A stretch of DNA of 64,000 nucleotides from Anaerolineales bacterium (GTDB taxonomy: Bacteria; Chloroflexota; Anaerolineae; JAAEKA01). Positions 52,786 to 60,601 of this stretch are shown here, in pieces. The position numbers and the translations under genes are program-made. The DNA is taken from the NCBI GenBank assembly GCA_020634615.1, contig JACKBI010000018.1, forward strand, positions 62,001-126,000. Direction: 5' to 3'. Each line of letters starts with the position of its first letter. The first letter of the stretch is position 1. The notes beneath the pieces were generated by a model. The model was given only the letters and a program-made list of their open reading frames with translations. It ran no database searches and was not told the origin of the DNA.

Positions 52786-53601
52786 ATGGGAAAGCTCACT
52801 TTCGAAACTGACAATCACCTTGTGCTCATCCGCGGCGCAGGCGATTTGGCCAGTGGCGTCGCCTGGCGCCTGCATCGCTGCGGCTTTCCGGTAGTCATGA
52901 CGGAACTGCCCGCGCCGCTGGTGGTGCGGCGCACCGTCGCGTTCGCCGAGGCTGTTTACAGCGGCGAGACGTTCGTCCAGGGTACCCACGCGCGTCTTGC
53001 GCATGATGCTGCCGAGGCCCGACAACTGGTTGCGCAGGGCATCATTCCGGTCCTGGTTGATCCCGCGGCCGGCTGTCGGGCAGAGTTGCAACCCCGGGTA
53101 ATCGTTGACGCGATCATGGCCAAGACCAACACCGGGACGAGGATGGACGACGCACCGCTGGTGGTTGCGCTGGGGCCGGGGTTCACGGCCGGGCTTGATT
53201 GTCACGCCGTGGTGGAGACCAATCGCGGCCACGATCTGGGCCGGGTGTTGTGGCAGGGGCCGCCGGAGCCAGATACGCGGCTGCCCGGCGAGGTCGGCGG
53301 CTACCGCGGCGCGCGTGTATTGCGATCGCCGGCGGATGGCTTCGTCCACGGACATGTCCCCATCGGATCAGCGGTGGAAGAGGGGCAGATCATCGCCCAC
53401 GTCGACGGCGTCCCCATCTCCGCGCCGTTTGGCGGCGTGTTGCGCGGACTGGTACATCCCCAGGCCGCGGTGCGCACCGGCATGAAAATCGGCGACCTCG
53501 ACGCGCGTGCCGAACCGCGCTATTGCTTCACGGTATCTGAGAAATCACTGGCGGTGGCCGGCGGCGTGCTCGAGGCGACACTGAGCTACCTGACGCAGTA
53601 G
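52786..53601 (+). CDS. Selenium-dependent molybdenum hydroxylase maturation protein, YqeB-like
   Basis: 271 residues from ATG 52786; the longer frame from 52702 is set aside because it would translate the inverted repeat. N-terminal Rossmann-like segment LVLIRGAGDLASGVAWRLHRCGFPVVMTE, then DAIMAKTNTGTRMDDAPLVVALGPGFTAGLDCHAVVETNRGHDLG, all typical of the EF2563/YqeB family found with Mo-hydroxylases. The C-terminal part has a biotinyl/lipoyl-like fold (ADGFVHGHVPIGSAVEEGQIIAHVDG). It probably serves activation of enzymes such as the hydroxylase encoded at 20399-26340, about 26 kb away. Selenium dependence is only implied by the family name. Confidence 0.85.
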   Translation: MGKLTFETDNHLVLIRGAGDLASGVAWRLHRCGFPVVMTELPAPLVVRRTVAFAEAVYSGETFVQGTHARLAHDAAEARQLVAQGIIPVLVDPAAGCRAELQPRVIVDAIMAKTNTGTRMDDAPLVVALGPGFTAGLDCHAVVETNRGHDLGRVLWQGPPEPDTRLPGEVGGYRGARVLRSPADGFVHGHVPIGSAVEEGQIIAHVDGVPISAPFGGVLRGLVHPQAAVRTGMKIGDLDARAEPRYCFTVSEKSLAVAGGVLEATLSYLTQ

Positions 53602-53614
53602 TGCTTCGATGGCG

Positions 53615-56185
53615 CTACGGGCTACGCAAGGCAGCCGCGCGTCGCGCTTCCCGCCGATAGAACCAGCGTTTGGTAAACTCGGCTGAGACCAAATAACCCA
53701 AAACAATGACCACAATGGTCAGCAGATAGAGGGGTGGAAGGGGCGCCAGTCCAAGCGGCGCGGTCAGGGGGGTGTATGGCAGGGTGACGGTTGCCAGGAC
53801 CACCAGGAGCGTGGCGACCATCAGCGCCTTGCCTGGCTTGCTGCGCAGCGCCGGCTTGCGCGTTCGCAAGACAAAGACGACTAACGTCGCGGAGACCACC
53901 GACTCCAGCAGCCAGCCCGTATGAAACTGCGGCTGGTTGGCCTTGAGCAGCCAGAGCAGCGCGCCAAAGGTGACGAAGTCGAAAACCGAACTCAGGGTGC
54001 CGAAGATCAGCATGAAGCGGCGGATCAACCCGACATCCCAGCGCTGCGGCCGCTGGATCATGTTAACATCGACGTTGTCCGTGGCAATTGTCATCTCGGG
54101 CAGATCGGTCAGGAAGTTCAGCAGCAGGATTTGTTTGGGCAGCATGGGCAGGTAGGGTAACAACATCGACGCGCCGGCCATGCTGAACATGTTGCCAAAG
54201 TTCGCGCCAGTTGCCATGAAGATATACTTGATGGTGTTGCCAAACGTTTTGCGGCCTTCGATGATGCCCTGGTGCAGCACTGCCAGATCCTGCTTCAGCA
54301 GCACGAAGTCGGCTGCTTCCTTGGCTACATCGACCGCGCTATCCACGGAAATGCCGATGTCGGCGGCGTGCAGCGATGGCGCGTCGTTGATGCCATCGCC
54401 CATGTAGCCGACGACGTGCCCTGTTTTCTTGAGCGCCAAAATGATGCGCTCTTTTTGGTTCGGATCCACCTCGGCGAACAGATTGGTTGTTTCGGCCGTG
54501 TGCCACAGCGCCTCGTCGCGCATGTCATCCAGTTCCCTGCCGGTCAGGACGCCGGTGATCTCCAGCCCGATGGCCTGGGCGGTGTGCAACGCGACGAGCT
54601 TGTTGTCGCCGGTGATGATCTTGAGCTGCACGCCCAAATCGCGCAGATCAATCACCGTGTCCTGCACGCCTTGCTTGGGCGGGTCGTAGAAAAGCAGGAA
54701 ACCGGCGAAGGTCATGGCTTGCTCATCGTCGCGTTGGTAGGCTGGCTTCTGTCGCATCGAACGGGTCGCAACACCTAGCACACGGTAGCCCTGCGCGCTC
54801 CACTCTGCGTAGCGCGCCATGAGGGGCGCACGCTGGTCGTCGTCCAGCGTGACGGTCGCGTCGCCTGCCCGGACGGAACCGCAGACGTCCAGCACGTTCT
54901 CCAGCGCCCCCTTGGTGATCAGCAGCGGTGACGACGGCGAGGCTGCATCGGCGATCACCACACTCAATCGTTTGCGCACGAAATCGTATGGGACCTCGTC
55001 CAGCTTTTGGACGCCGGTGATGTCCGGCGCTTTCTGCGCCAGGATGGCGTCGTCCAGAGGGTTGTTCAAGCCGGTCTGGAAATGGGCGTTGAGCCAGGCG
55101 AGCCGCAATACCTCGGCTGACGGTTGCGCCGCGGGATCGGCCGCCTCGTCCAGCTTGATTACGCCGAGAGTCAGCGTGCCGGTCTTGTCGGTGCACAGCA
55201 CGTCCATGCTGCCGAAGTTCTCGATGGACGCCAGCCGGCGCACGATGACCCCGGCGCGCGCCATGGCTTGCGAGCCCCTCGCCAGGTTGGTGTTGATGAT
55301 GGCCGGCAGCAGTTGCGGCGTCAGGCCAACGGCCAGCGCGACGGAAAACAGCAAGGAGTCCAGCGGCGGCCGGCGCATGGCGATGTTGAACACGAAGACC
55401 GCGATCACCAGGATGAACATCACCTCGCTGAGCAGGTAGCCCAGCCGGCGGATACCGCGCTCGAACTCGGTTTCCGGCGGACGTAAGGCCAAGCGGCCCG
55501 CGATCTGGCCGAAGGCGGTGGCTTTGCCTGTTTGCGTGATCACCGCGCGACCGTTGCCGCTGCTGACGTTGGTCCCCATGAAAACGGTGTTGCTGCGTGC
55601 TGCCAGGCCAGCCTGCTGCTCGACACGGCCAGGCGTCTTTTCCACCGGATAGGTTTCGCCGGTCAGCACTGCCTGGTTGACGAACAGATTGCGCGCGGTC
55701 AGGACTACGCCGTCAGCGGGGATCAGGCTGCCCGCCGAAAGCTGCACCACATCGCCGCGGACGATGTCGGCAGCCGCGATCGTCTGCAGGAGGCCGTCGC
55801 GCAGGACCGACGTCTTGATCGAGACCTGGTCTTTGAGCTTCTGCGTGGCGGTGTCGGCGCTGTACTCCTGATAAAAGCTGAGCAGCGCGCTGGCAAGCAC
55901 GATCACGAAGATGATCGCGGCGTCTATCCAATCCTGGACGACCAGTGAGATCACCGTCGCCAGGATCAGGATGATGACGATGGGGCTGCGGAACTGGTTC
56001 ATGAACAGGCTCAGCGCGCTGGTCCGCTTCGTAGCCGCGATGGTATTCGGGCCGTCTTCGGCCAGGCGTCTGGCGGCCTCCTCTGACGAGAGACCGGCAG
56101 AAGTGCTCCCCAGGCTGGCCAGCAATTCGTCCTCCGGTTCGCTCCAGTAGCTGTTGGCAGCCGCAGGGGAAGTCGTTTCAGTCAC
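53615..56185 (-). CDS. Magnesium-translocating P-type ATPase (MgtA-like)
   Basis: P3B-type ATPase of 856 residues that imports Mg2+. Features in order: cation ATPase N-terminal domain, actuator domain with LTGETYPVEKTPG, phosphorylated Asp D333 in CTDKTGTLT, nucleotide domain, GDGINDAPSLHAADIGI, and ten predicted membrane segments. The MgtA-like segment NFGNMFSMAGASMLLPYLPMLPKQILLLNFLTDLP is complete. Start is GTG 56185, overlapping the flippase-like gene stop in GTGA. Being coupled to lipid-modification genes is unusual and suggests a shared stress such as low Mg2+ or cationic peptides. No Mg2+-sensing leader was identified. Confidence 0.93.
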   Translation of the reverse strand: MTETTSPAAANSYWSEPEDELLASLGSTSAGLSSEEAARRLAEDGPNTIAATKRTSALSLFMNQFRSPIVIILILATVISLVVQDWIDAAIIFVIVLASALLSFYQEYSADTATQKLKDQVSIKTSVLRDGLLQTIAAADIVRGDVVQLSAGSLIPADGVVLTARNLFVNQAVLTGETYPVEKTPGRVEQQAGLAARSNTVFMGTNVSSGNGRAVITQTGKATAFGQIAGRLALRPPETEFERGIRRLGYLLSEVMFILVIAVFVFNIAMRRPPLDSLLFSVALAVGLTPQLLPAIINTNLARGSQAMARAGVIVRRLASIENFGSMDVLCTDKTGTLTLGVIKLDEAADPAAQPSAEVLRLAWLNAHFQTGLNNPLDDAILAQKAPDITGVQKLDEVPYDFVRKRLSVVIADAASPSSPLLITKGALENVLDVCGSVRAGDATVTLDDDQRAPLMARYAEWSAQGYRVLGVATRSMRQKPAYQRDDEQAMTFAGFLLFYDPPKQGVQDTVIDLRDLGVQLKIITGDNKLVALHTAQAIGLEITGVLTGRELDDMRDEALWHTAETTNLFAEVDPNQKERIILALKKTGHVVGYMGDGINDAPSLHAADIGISVDSAVDVAKEAADFVLLKQDLAVLHQGIIEGRKTFGNTIKYIFMATGANFGNMFSMAGASMLLPYLPMLPKQILLLNFLTDLPEMTIATDNVDVNMIQRPQRWDVGLIRRFMLIFGTLSSVFDFVTFGALLWLLKANQPQFHTGWLLESVVSATLVVFVLRTRKPALRSKPGKALMVATLLVVLATVTLPYTPLTAPLGLAPLPPLYLLTIVVIVLGYLVSAEFTKRWFYRREARRAAALRSP

Positions 56186-57213
56186 GGTTCGATGGCCCCT
56201 GCCGTCTCAGGCGCGGGTAGTTGGCGCAGCATCCGCCTGTAAAAGGCCAGGCTCACCAGGTAAGGAACAAAATAATACACAATGCGGAAGAGCACTGCTG
56301 CCAGCACAGCTTGCTGAAATGGCACGCCCAGCAACGCGTAGATGCCCGCCATGGAGCCTTCCTGCACGCCAAGGCCGCCGGGGATCATCGACAGGACGCC
56401 CGCCAGCACGCCGAAGGTATAGCCCGTGACCAGCACGCCTGCCTTGATGGGATCGCCGAGGGCATTGAAGCAGAACGCCATGGCGATCAAGCTGAAGATC
56501 CAGTCGGCCGACACCAGCGCCAGCAGGGCGAGAAAGCGTGCAGGTCGGCGGCGCGCCCCGTCCACACCGCGCGAGATGGTGTCGTTGAACTCGGCCAGCG
56601 GCTCGTTGATGTCGCGTCGGGCGACAGTCCGCCCGGCCCTTGCGACAAGATGAATGACGGCGGTGCGCACAGGGCGCACGAATACGGTCAGGGTTCCCAG
56701 CAGGAAAATGGCGACCATCAGCACCATGCCGAACCCCAACGCACGCGTCATGCTTCCCGACAGTGGATGGCGCAGCAGCACATAGGCCACGCCGGCCGGC
56801 AGTAGAGACAGCATACCGAGGCTGGTGACGTAGAAATGGAAGAACGAAGCCGCGAGAATGTCCTGTGTCCGCACGCCTTGCCGTCCCATCGTCAGGAAAC
56901 GCATCGAGTAACCGGCTGCTCCCCCGCTGGACAGCAGGTGGTTGAGCACTTGCGACACGAACCCGATTTTGGCCAGCTCGTGCAGGGCCATTTTGACGCT
57001 GAAGAGCCGGTTGCTGACCGCGAAGGCGTAGCTCATGCACGTGTAGGACAGCGCGGTGAAGAGAAGCGCTACCGGAACCAGCTTCCAGTTCGCCGCGACC
57101 ACGACCTGGCGAATCTCCTTCCAGTCCAGGGCGATGACTGTCAGGCCCAGCAACGTGAGAACGAGAACTACGCCAACCAGCAGGCGCTGAGATTTTGACT
57201 GGCGCGTTTCCAT
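56182..57213 (-). CDS. Lysylphosphatidylglycerol synthase TM-region protein (flippase-like)
   Basis: 343 residues, UPF0104/MprF N-terminal family, with about eight membrane helices. Motifs: IGFVSQVLNHLLSSGGAAGYSMRFLTM and LGVQEGSMAGIYALLGVPFQQAVLAAVLFRIVYYF. In MprF this part flips aminoacylated lipids. Here it is a separate protein, 3 nt after the gene for the predicted synthase and overlapping mgtA. Together they look like a split MprF. Confidence 0.9.
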   Translation of the reverse strand: METRQSKSQRLLVGVVLVLTLLGLTVIALDWKEIRQVVVAANWKLVPVALLFTALSYTCMSYAFAVSNRLFSVKMALHELAKIGFVSQVLNHLLSSGGAAGYSMRFLTMGRQGVRTQDILAASFFHFYVTSLGMLSLLPAGVAYVLLRHPLSGSMTRALGFGMVLMVAIFLLGTLTVFVRPVRTAVIHLVARAGRTVARRDINEPLAEFNDTISRGVDGARRRPARFLALLALVSADWIFSLIAMAFCFNALGDPIKAGVLVTGYTFGVLAGVLSMIPGGLGVQEGSMAGIYALLGVPFQQAVLAAVLFRIVYYFVPYLVSLAFYRRMLRQLPAPETAGAIEP

Positions 57214-57216
57214 CGC

Positions 57217-58956
57217 CTAACCCTCCAGCGCCCGCGTCAGCGCCATGGCCGCTCGCACCAGTCCCACGGTACCGCCTTGATAAACCATAAAACGATCCTC
57301 CCAGATGGGATCGAATTTGCTCTTGTAGGCGCGGACGCCTTTGTAGGACACCCAGCGGCCCATCTGCTCCGACAGCTCATGCGCGGCCCGCTCGTGCAGC
57401 GGCGCATCCGGCTCCTCGCCGACACCGGCAAAGGGCGCCATGCCCATGTTGAAGCGCTGGTAGCGATCCTGGAGTCCGAGCATCAACTCGATGAACAAGA
57501 AGTCCATGGTGCCGTTGGGCGCCTCCAGCCGGTGGCGCATGAGGTCAAAGGTGGTTTCGCCGGGGCGGAAGGATGGTATGACGTTGACAAACGCGATCAT
57601 TCGGCCATCATGATCGCGCACAGCTACCAGGGGGGTCTCGTTGAGATAGGCGCGGTTGAAGTCGCCCAGCGAAAACCCGCGCTCCTGGTGTCCCGGCAGC
57701 GTGAGCCATTCGTCTGACACCGATTGTGCTTCTTCGAGAAGTGCGGCAGAGTGCGGTGGTTCGTGCTGGGTCGTTGAAAACCCTTCACGCAGAAAGCGGT
57801 TGCGCAGCTTGCGCATGTGCTTGCTGGTGGCGAACGTTTCGTTGGCAAAGACTTGCAGATCGACGACGGCCTCTTCACCGATTTTCAGGCAGTCCAGGCC
57901 CGCGTCGCGATAGATCGACAGGTAGTCCGGCAGCGCCTGATGAAAGGCTATGTTCCAGCCGTTGTCGTGGGTAAACTGTATCCAGCTTCGCAGGAATTCT
58001 GGAAGCTCTGCCTCTGGCCCGACCGGGTCGCCGAGTCCCAGAGCGACACTCCAGACCGTGCGATAGGCGACCGCGCACTGTTGGTTTTGCGAGAAATAGT
58101 AGGATTTGTCCGGCCACAGCTTGAAATAGTCCTCTGGACTGCCGCCGTATTGCTCCAGAAGGTGCCGGACGTGCTGGCGCTGGTGAGGCAGTGTCCGCAA
58201 TCGGTAAGCCACCGGACGAAACAGGCTGTAGAAGCCGAAGACCAACGCGGTCAGACCGATCAGGTGCAGCGAATCGAGAAACCATCTGGCATGCCGCGTA
58301 TGCGCCGTCAAATCTGCATTGCCGATCAGGGTCAGTTCACGTGCTGTCCGCAGCAGCGAGTCGGCCACGTTGAACTCGATCCCGAAGTCGCGTTTGTCCA
58401 GCAGCCAGAAGCCCAGTGCGCCGTAAGCCAGCGCCAGCGTGAGGCTGGCAACCATCAGTCCGATCCCCTGGGCGATGCTGCGTGGTTCACTGTGGACGGT
58501 GAAACGCCTGCGGTAGATCAGCAGCAGCCCCAGCAAGGCCAGCGGCGCGCCGGCCGTCAGCCATAGGTGACCGTGTCCCAGATGCGCGAGGGCGGCAGCC
58601 AGCGCGCCGGCGGCGGCCAGCCACCACGCTGCCCGCCGCCGTTGAAGAAGCTGCCAGGAAAGATAGATCAGGACGAAGCCGAATACCAGCGTCAGCGAAC
58701 GGCTCCAGCGATAGATGCCGAAGGGGAGCGGCGCGCCGAGCATCTGCGGCCGGTCGGCGTGGCGCGTCGCCATCACGTAGATGACGCTCAGCAGCCCGTT
58801 GGCCAGGGTAGCTCCTGCCACAAGCCAGACCGGCCACTCGCTGCGTCCCGTGGACAGCCGTCGCGCCAAGCCGGTCTTGGTGGCGTTGGCAACGGCGCGC
58901 GCCAGGTCGTAACTCTCGATTGGGGAAGGCGCAGAGTCAAGCGAATGTTCGACCAT
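57217..58956 (-). CDS. DUF2156 aminoacyl-phospholipid synthase (MprF C-terminal type)
   Basis: 579 residues: about six membrane helices in the first 270 residues, then a soluble GNAT-like DUF2156 domain (about 285-575) as in lysyl-phosphatidylglycerol synthase. Motifs: GDPVGPEAELPEFLRSWIQFTHDNGW, GFSTTQHEPPHSAALLEEAQ, and FNMGMAPFAGVG with the KGVRAYKSKFDPIWEDRF end. It transfers an amino acid from tRNA to phosphatidylglycerol. Which amino acid cannot be told. First gene of a three-gene unit with the flippase-like gene and mgtA. Confidence 0.9.
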   Translation of the reverse strand: MVEHSLDSAPSPIESYDLARAVANATKTGLARRLSTGRSEWPVWLVAGATLANGLLSVIYVMATRHADRPQMLGAPLPFGIYRWSRSLTLVFGFVLIYLSWQLLQRRRAAWWLAAAGALAAALAHLGHGHLWLTAGAPLALLGLLLIYRRRFTVHSEPRSIAQGIGLMVASLTLALAYGALGFWLLDKRDFGIEFNVADSLLRTARELTLIGNADLTAHTRHARWFLDSLHLIGLTALVFGFYSLFRPVAYRLRTLPHQRQHVRHLLEQYGGSPEDYFKLWPDKSYYFSQNQQCAVAYRTVWSVALGLGDPVGPEAELPEFLRSWIQFTHDNGWNIAFHQALPDYLSIYRDAGLDCLKIGEEAVVDLQVFANETFATSKHMRKLRNRFLREGFSTTQHEPPHSAALLEEAQSVSDEWLTLPGHQERGFSLGDFNRAYLNETPLVAVRDHDGRMIAFVNVIPSFRPGETTFDLMRHRLEAPNGTMDFLFIELMLGLQDRYQRFNMGMAPFAGVGEEPDAPLHERAAHELSEQMGRWVSYKGVRAYKSKFDPIWEDRFMVYQGGTVGLVRAAMALTRALEG

Positions 58957-59062
58957 GCCTATTGTCCGGTGTCATGACGGCAAACGGTGCCATCGCTTCA
59001 GGTGAAAGGACCCCATGTCTTTACCAAGTCAGTCATGCCGCGCAGTCTTTCGTCGGACACAG

Positions 59063-60328
59063 TTACTTCAAGGATACTCCGGCTTCAGCTGGTGTCAACA
59101 GCTTGAGCGCTTCCAGCAATTGGGTGTCGTTGCTGTCTTGTAATTGCTCGGCAGTCATCTCCTTGACGAGAGCCGGATAGAGGCTGGCCCCGTCGTCCGC
59201 CGGGCTCACGGTTACGTCGGGCACAATGCCGTTATGCCAGATCACGCGTCCCTTGGGCGTCAGCCACTGTTCGGTCGCCAGAAGCAGGGCTGAACCGTCA
59301 GACAGGTTGTATTCGTTCAGTACGGTGCCGGTACCGAAAGTCGTTTCGCCCAGCACTACGGCGCGACCGGCATCCTGCATGGCGCCTGCCACAATCTCAG
59401 ATGCGCTGGCTGTGCCGGGATTGACCAACACCACCATGGGCAGGGTCGTCGCGACGCCGCCCGACTGAACCGGCACATCCTGGATGTTTCCCTGCGCGTC
59501 CTGCTCCTGCAGCACGTTGCCTTCCGACAAGAACTGGCTCGCGCTGCCGATCGCTTCGTTCAGCAGCCCACCCGGATTGTTGCGCAAGTCCAGAATCACG
59601 CCCGTCAATCCTTGCTGCTGGATTTCGGTCAACGCTTTCTCCAGATCGTCGGTCACACCTTTGCTGAAAGCGGTCACGCGCAAATGGGCGATGGTCGTTC
59701 CGGGCAACGGCGCCCAGGTGACGTTGTGCAACGGAATGCGCGCCCGGGTCAGCGTGACGTCGCGTGTCTCGCCGGTCTCCGGCGTCAGGATCGTCAATGT
59801 GACCTGGGTGCCGGCCGGACCGACGATGCGGCTAACCGCGTCATCCAGCGAAAGGCCGGAGATGTCCTGGCCATCGACGCGCAGGATGATGTCACCCGGC
59901 AGCAGGCCCTCTTTCTGGGCCGGCGAGCCGTCCATGGGCGCGACGATAACGACATGGTCATCCTTCATCTGCACTTCAGCGCCGATCCCCTGGAAGGCGC
60001 CCTGGGTCAGCGTGTGCTGTTCCTCGACCATGTCAGGCGACAGGAAGCGGCTGTGGCCGGTATCGCCCAGCGACGCGACCATGCCGGCGATCGCGCCATG
60101 GGCCAACTGGTCGGAGACTACCGCCGATTGATCGACGTACCGCTGTTCGATGATGTGCCACGCCTGGCCGATAAGGTTGAACTGGTCGGCTGCATCAGCC
60201 GGCATGCCGCTTGGCGGGACAACGGTTGTGAAAACGGTGCGATCGAGGACGACACCACCGGCGACACCGGCGAACATGATCATCAACGCCAGGGTGATGA
60301 TGGCTATAACTCGTATTGCGGTCTTCAT
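59063..60328 (-). CDS. S41-family peptidase (CtpA-like) with an altered active site
   Basis: 421 residues with an N-terminal membrane anchor or signal (about 7-27), N-domain, PDZ domain (about 105-195: QGIGAEVQMKDDHVVIVAPMDGSPAQKEGLLPGDIILRVDG) and S41 catalytic domain with NPGGLLNEAIG. The nucleophile is S308 in GTASASEI. The catalytic Lys of classical members (FGKG, 25 residues later) is replaced by T333 in TTFGTGTV. Spacing equals that of S430/K455 in E. coli Tsp. So the enzyme either uses another residue or lacks activity. Probably periplasmic or outer-facing, processing C-termini. Confidence 0.9.
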   Translation of the reverse strand: MKTAIRVIAIITLALMIMFAGVAGGVVLDRTVFTTVVPPSGMPADAADQFNLIGQAWHIIEQRYVDQSAVVSDQLAHGAIAGMVASLGDTGHSRFLSPDMVEEQHTLTQGAFQGIGAEVQMKDDHVVIVAPMDGSPAQKEGLLPGDIILRVDGQDISGLSLDDAVSRIVGPAGTQVTLTILTPETGETRDVTLTRARIPLHNVTWAPLPGTTIAHLRVTAFSKGVTDDLEKALTEIQQQGLTGVILDLRNNPGGLLNEAIGSASQFLSEGNVLQEQDAQGNIQDVPVQSGGVATTLPMVVLVNPGTASASEIVAGAMQDAGRAVVLGETTFGTGTVLNEYNLSDGSALLLATEQWLTPKGRVIWHNGIVPDVTVSPADDGASLYPALVKEMTAEQLQDSNDTQLLEALKLLTPAEAGVSLK

Positions 60329-60412
60329 GGGTCTCTTTTCTCAATCAAGGGGGCGCTGGCGCCTGAACCTGGCGCGCTCGGCTGCCTCGGGATACGCGAA
60401 CTGGCCTCTGAA

Positions 60413-60489
60413 TGCAAACTTGCCTGGCTACAATCGCTTTGCACCTTAGGTCGGAAGAGTTCAGAGCGACCGCGCCAGGCAAGTCTGCA
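60413..60489. repeat. Inverted repeat upstream of the S41 peptidase gene
   Basis: TGCAAACTTGCCTGGC (60413-60428) and GCCAGGCAAGTCTGCA (60474-60489), 16-bp arms with one mismatch, 45-nt spacer, in the 273-nt gap between the S41 and proton-ATPase genes. May be a terminator for the ATPase transcript or a dispersed repeat. Confidence 0.5.
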
Positions 60490-60601
60490 AGGAGGCAACT
60501 ATTCTCTTGTCTTTTCGACAACAGTATATCAACTCAGGCCGGGTGTTGTCCTTATCGCTACCTATCGCTAAACTCAAGGCAATCTTAAGCCGGAACTGCA
60601 A

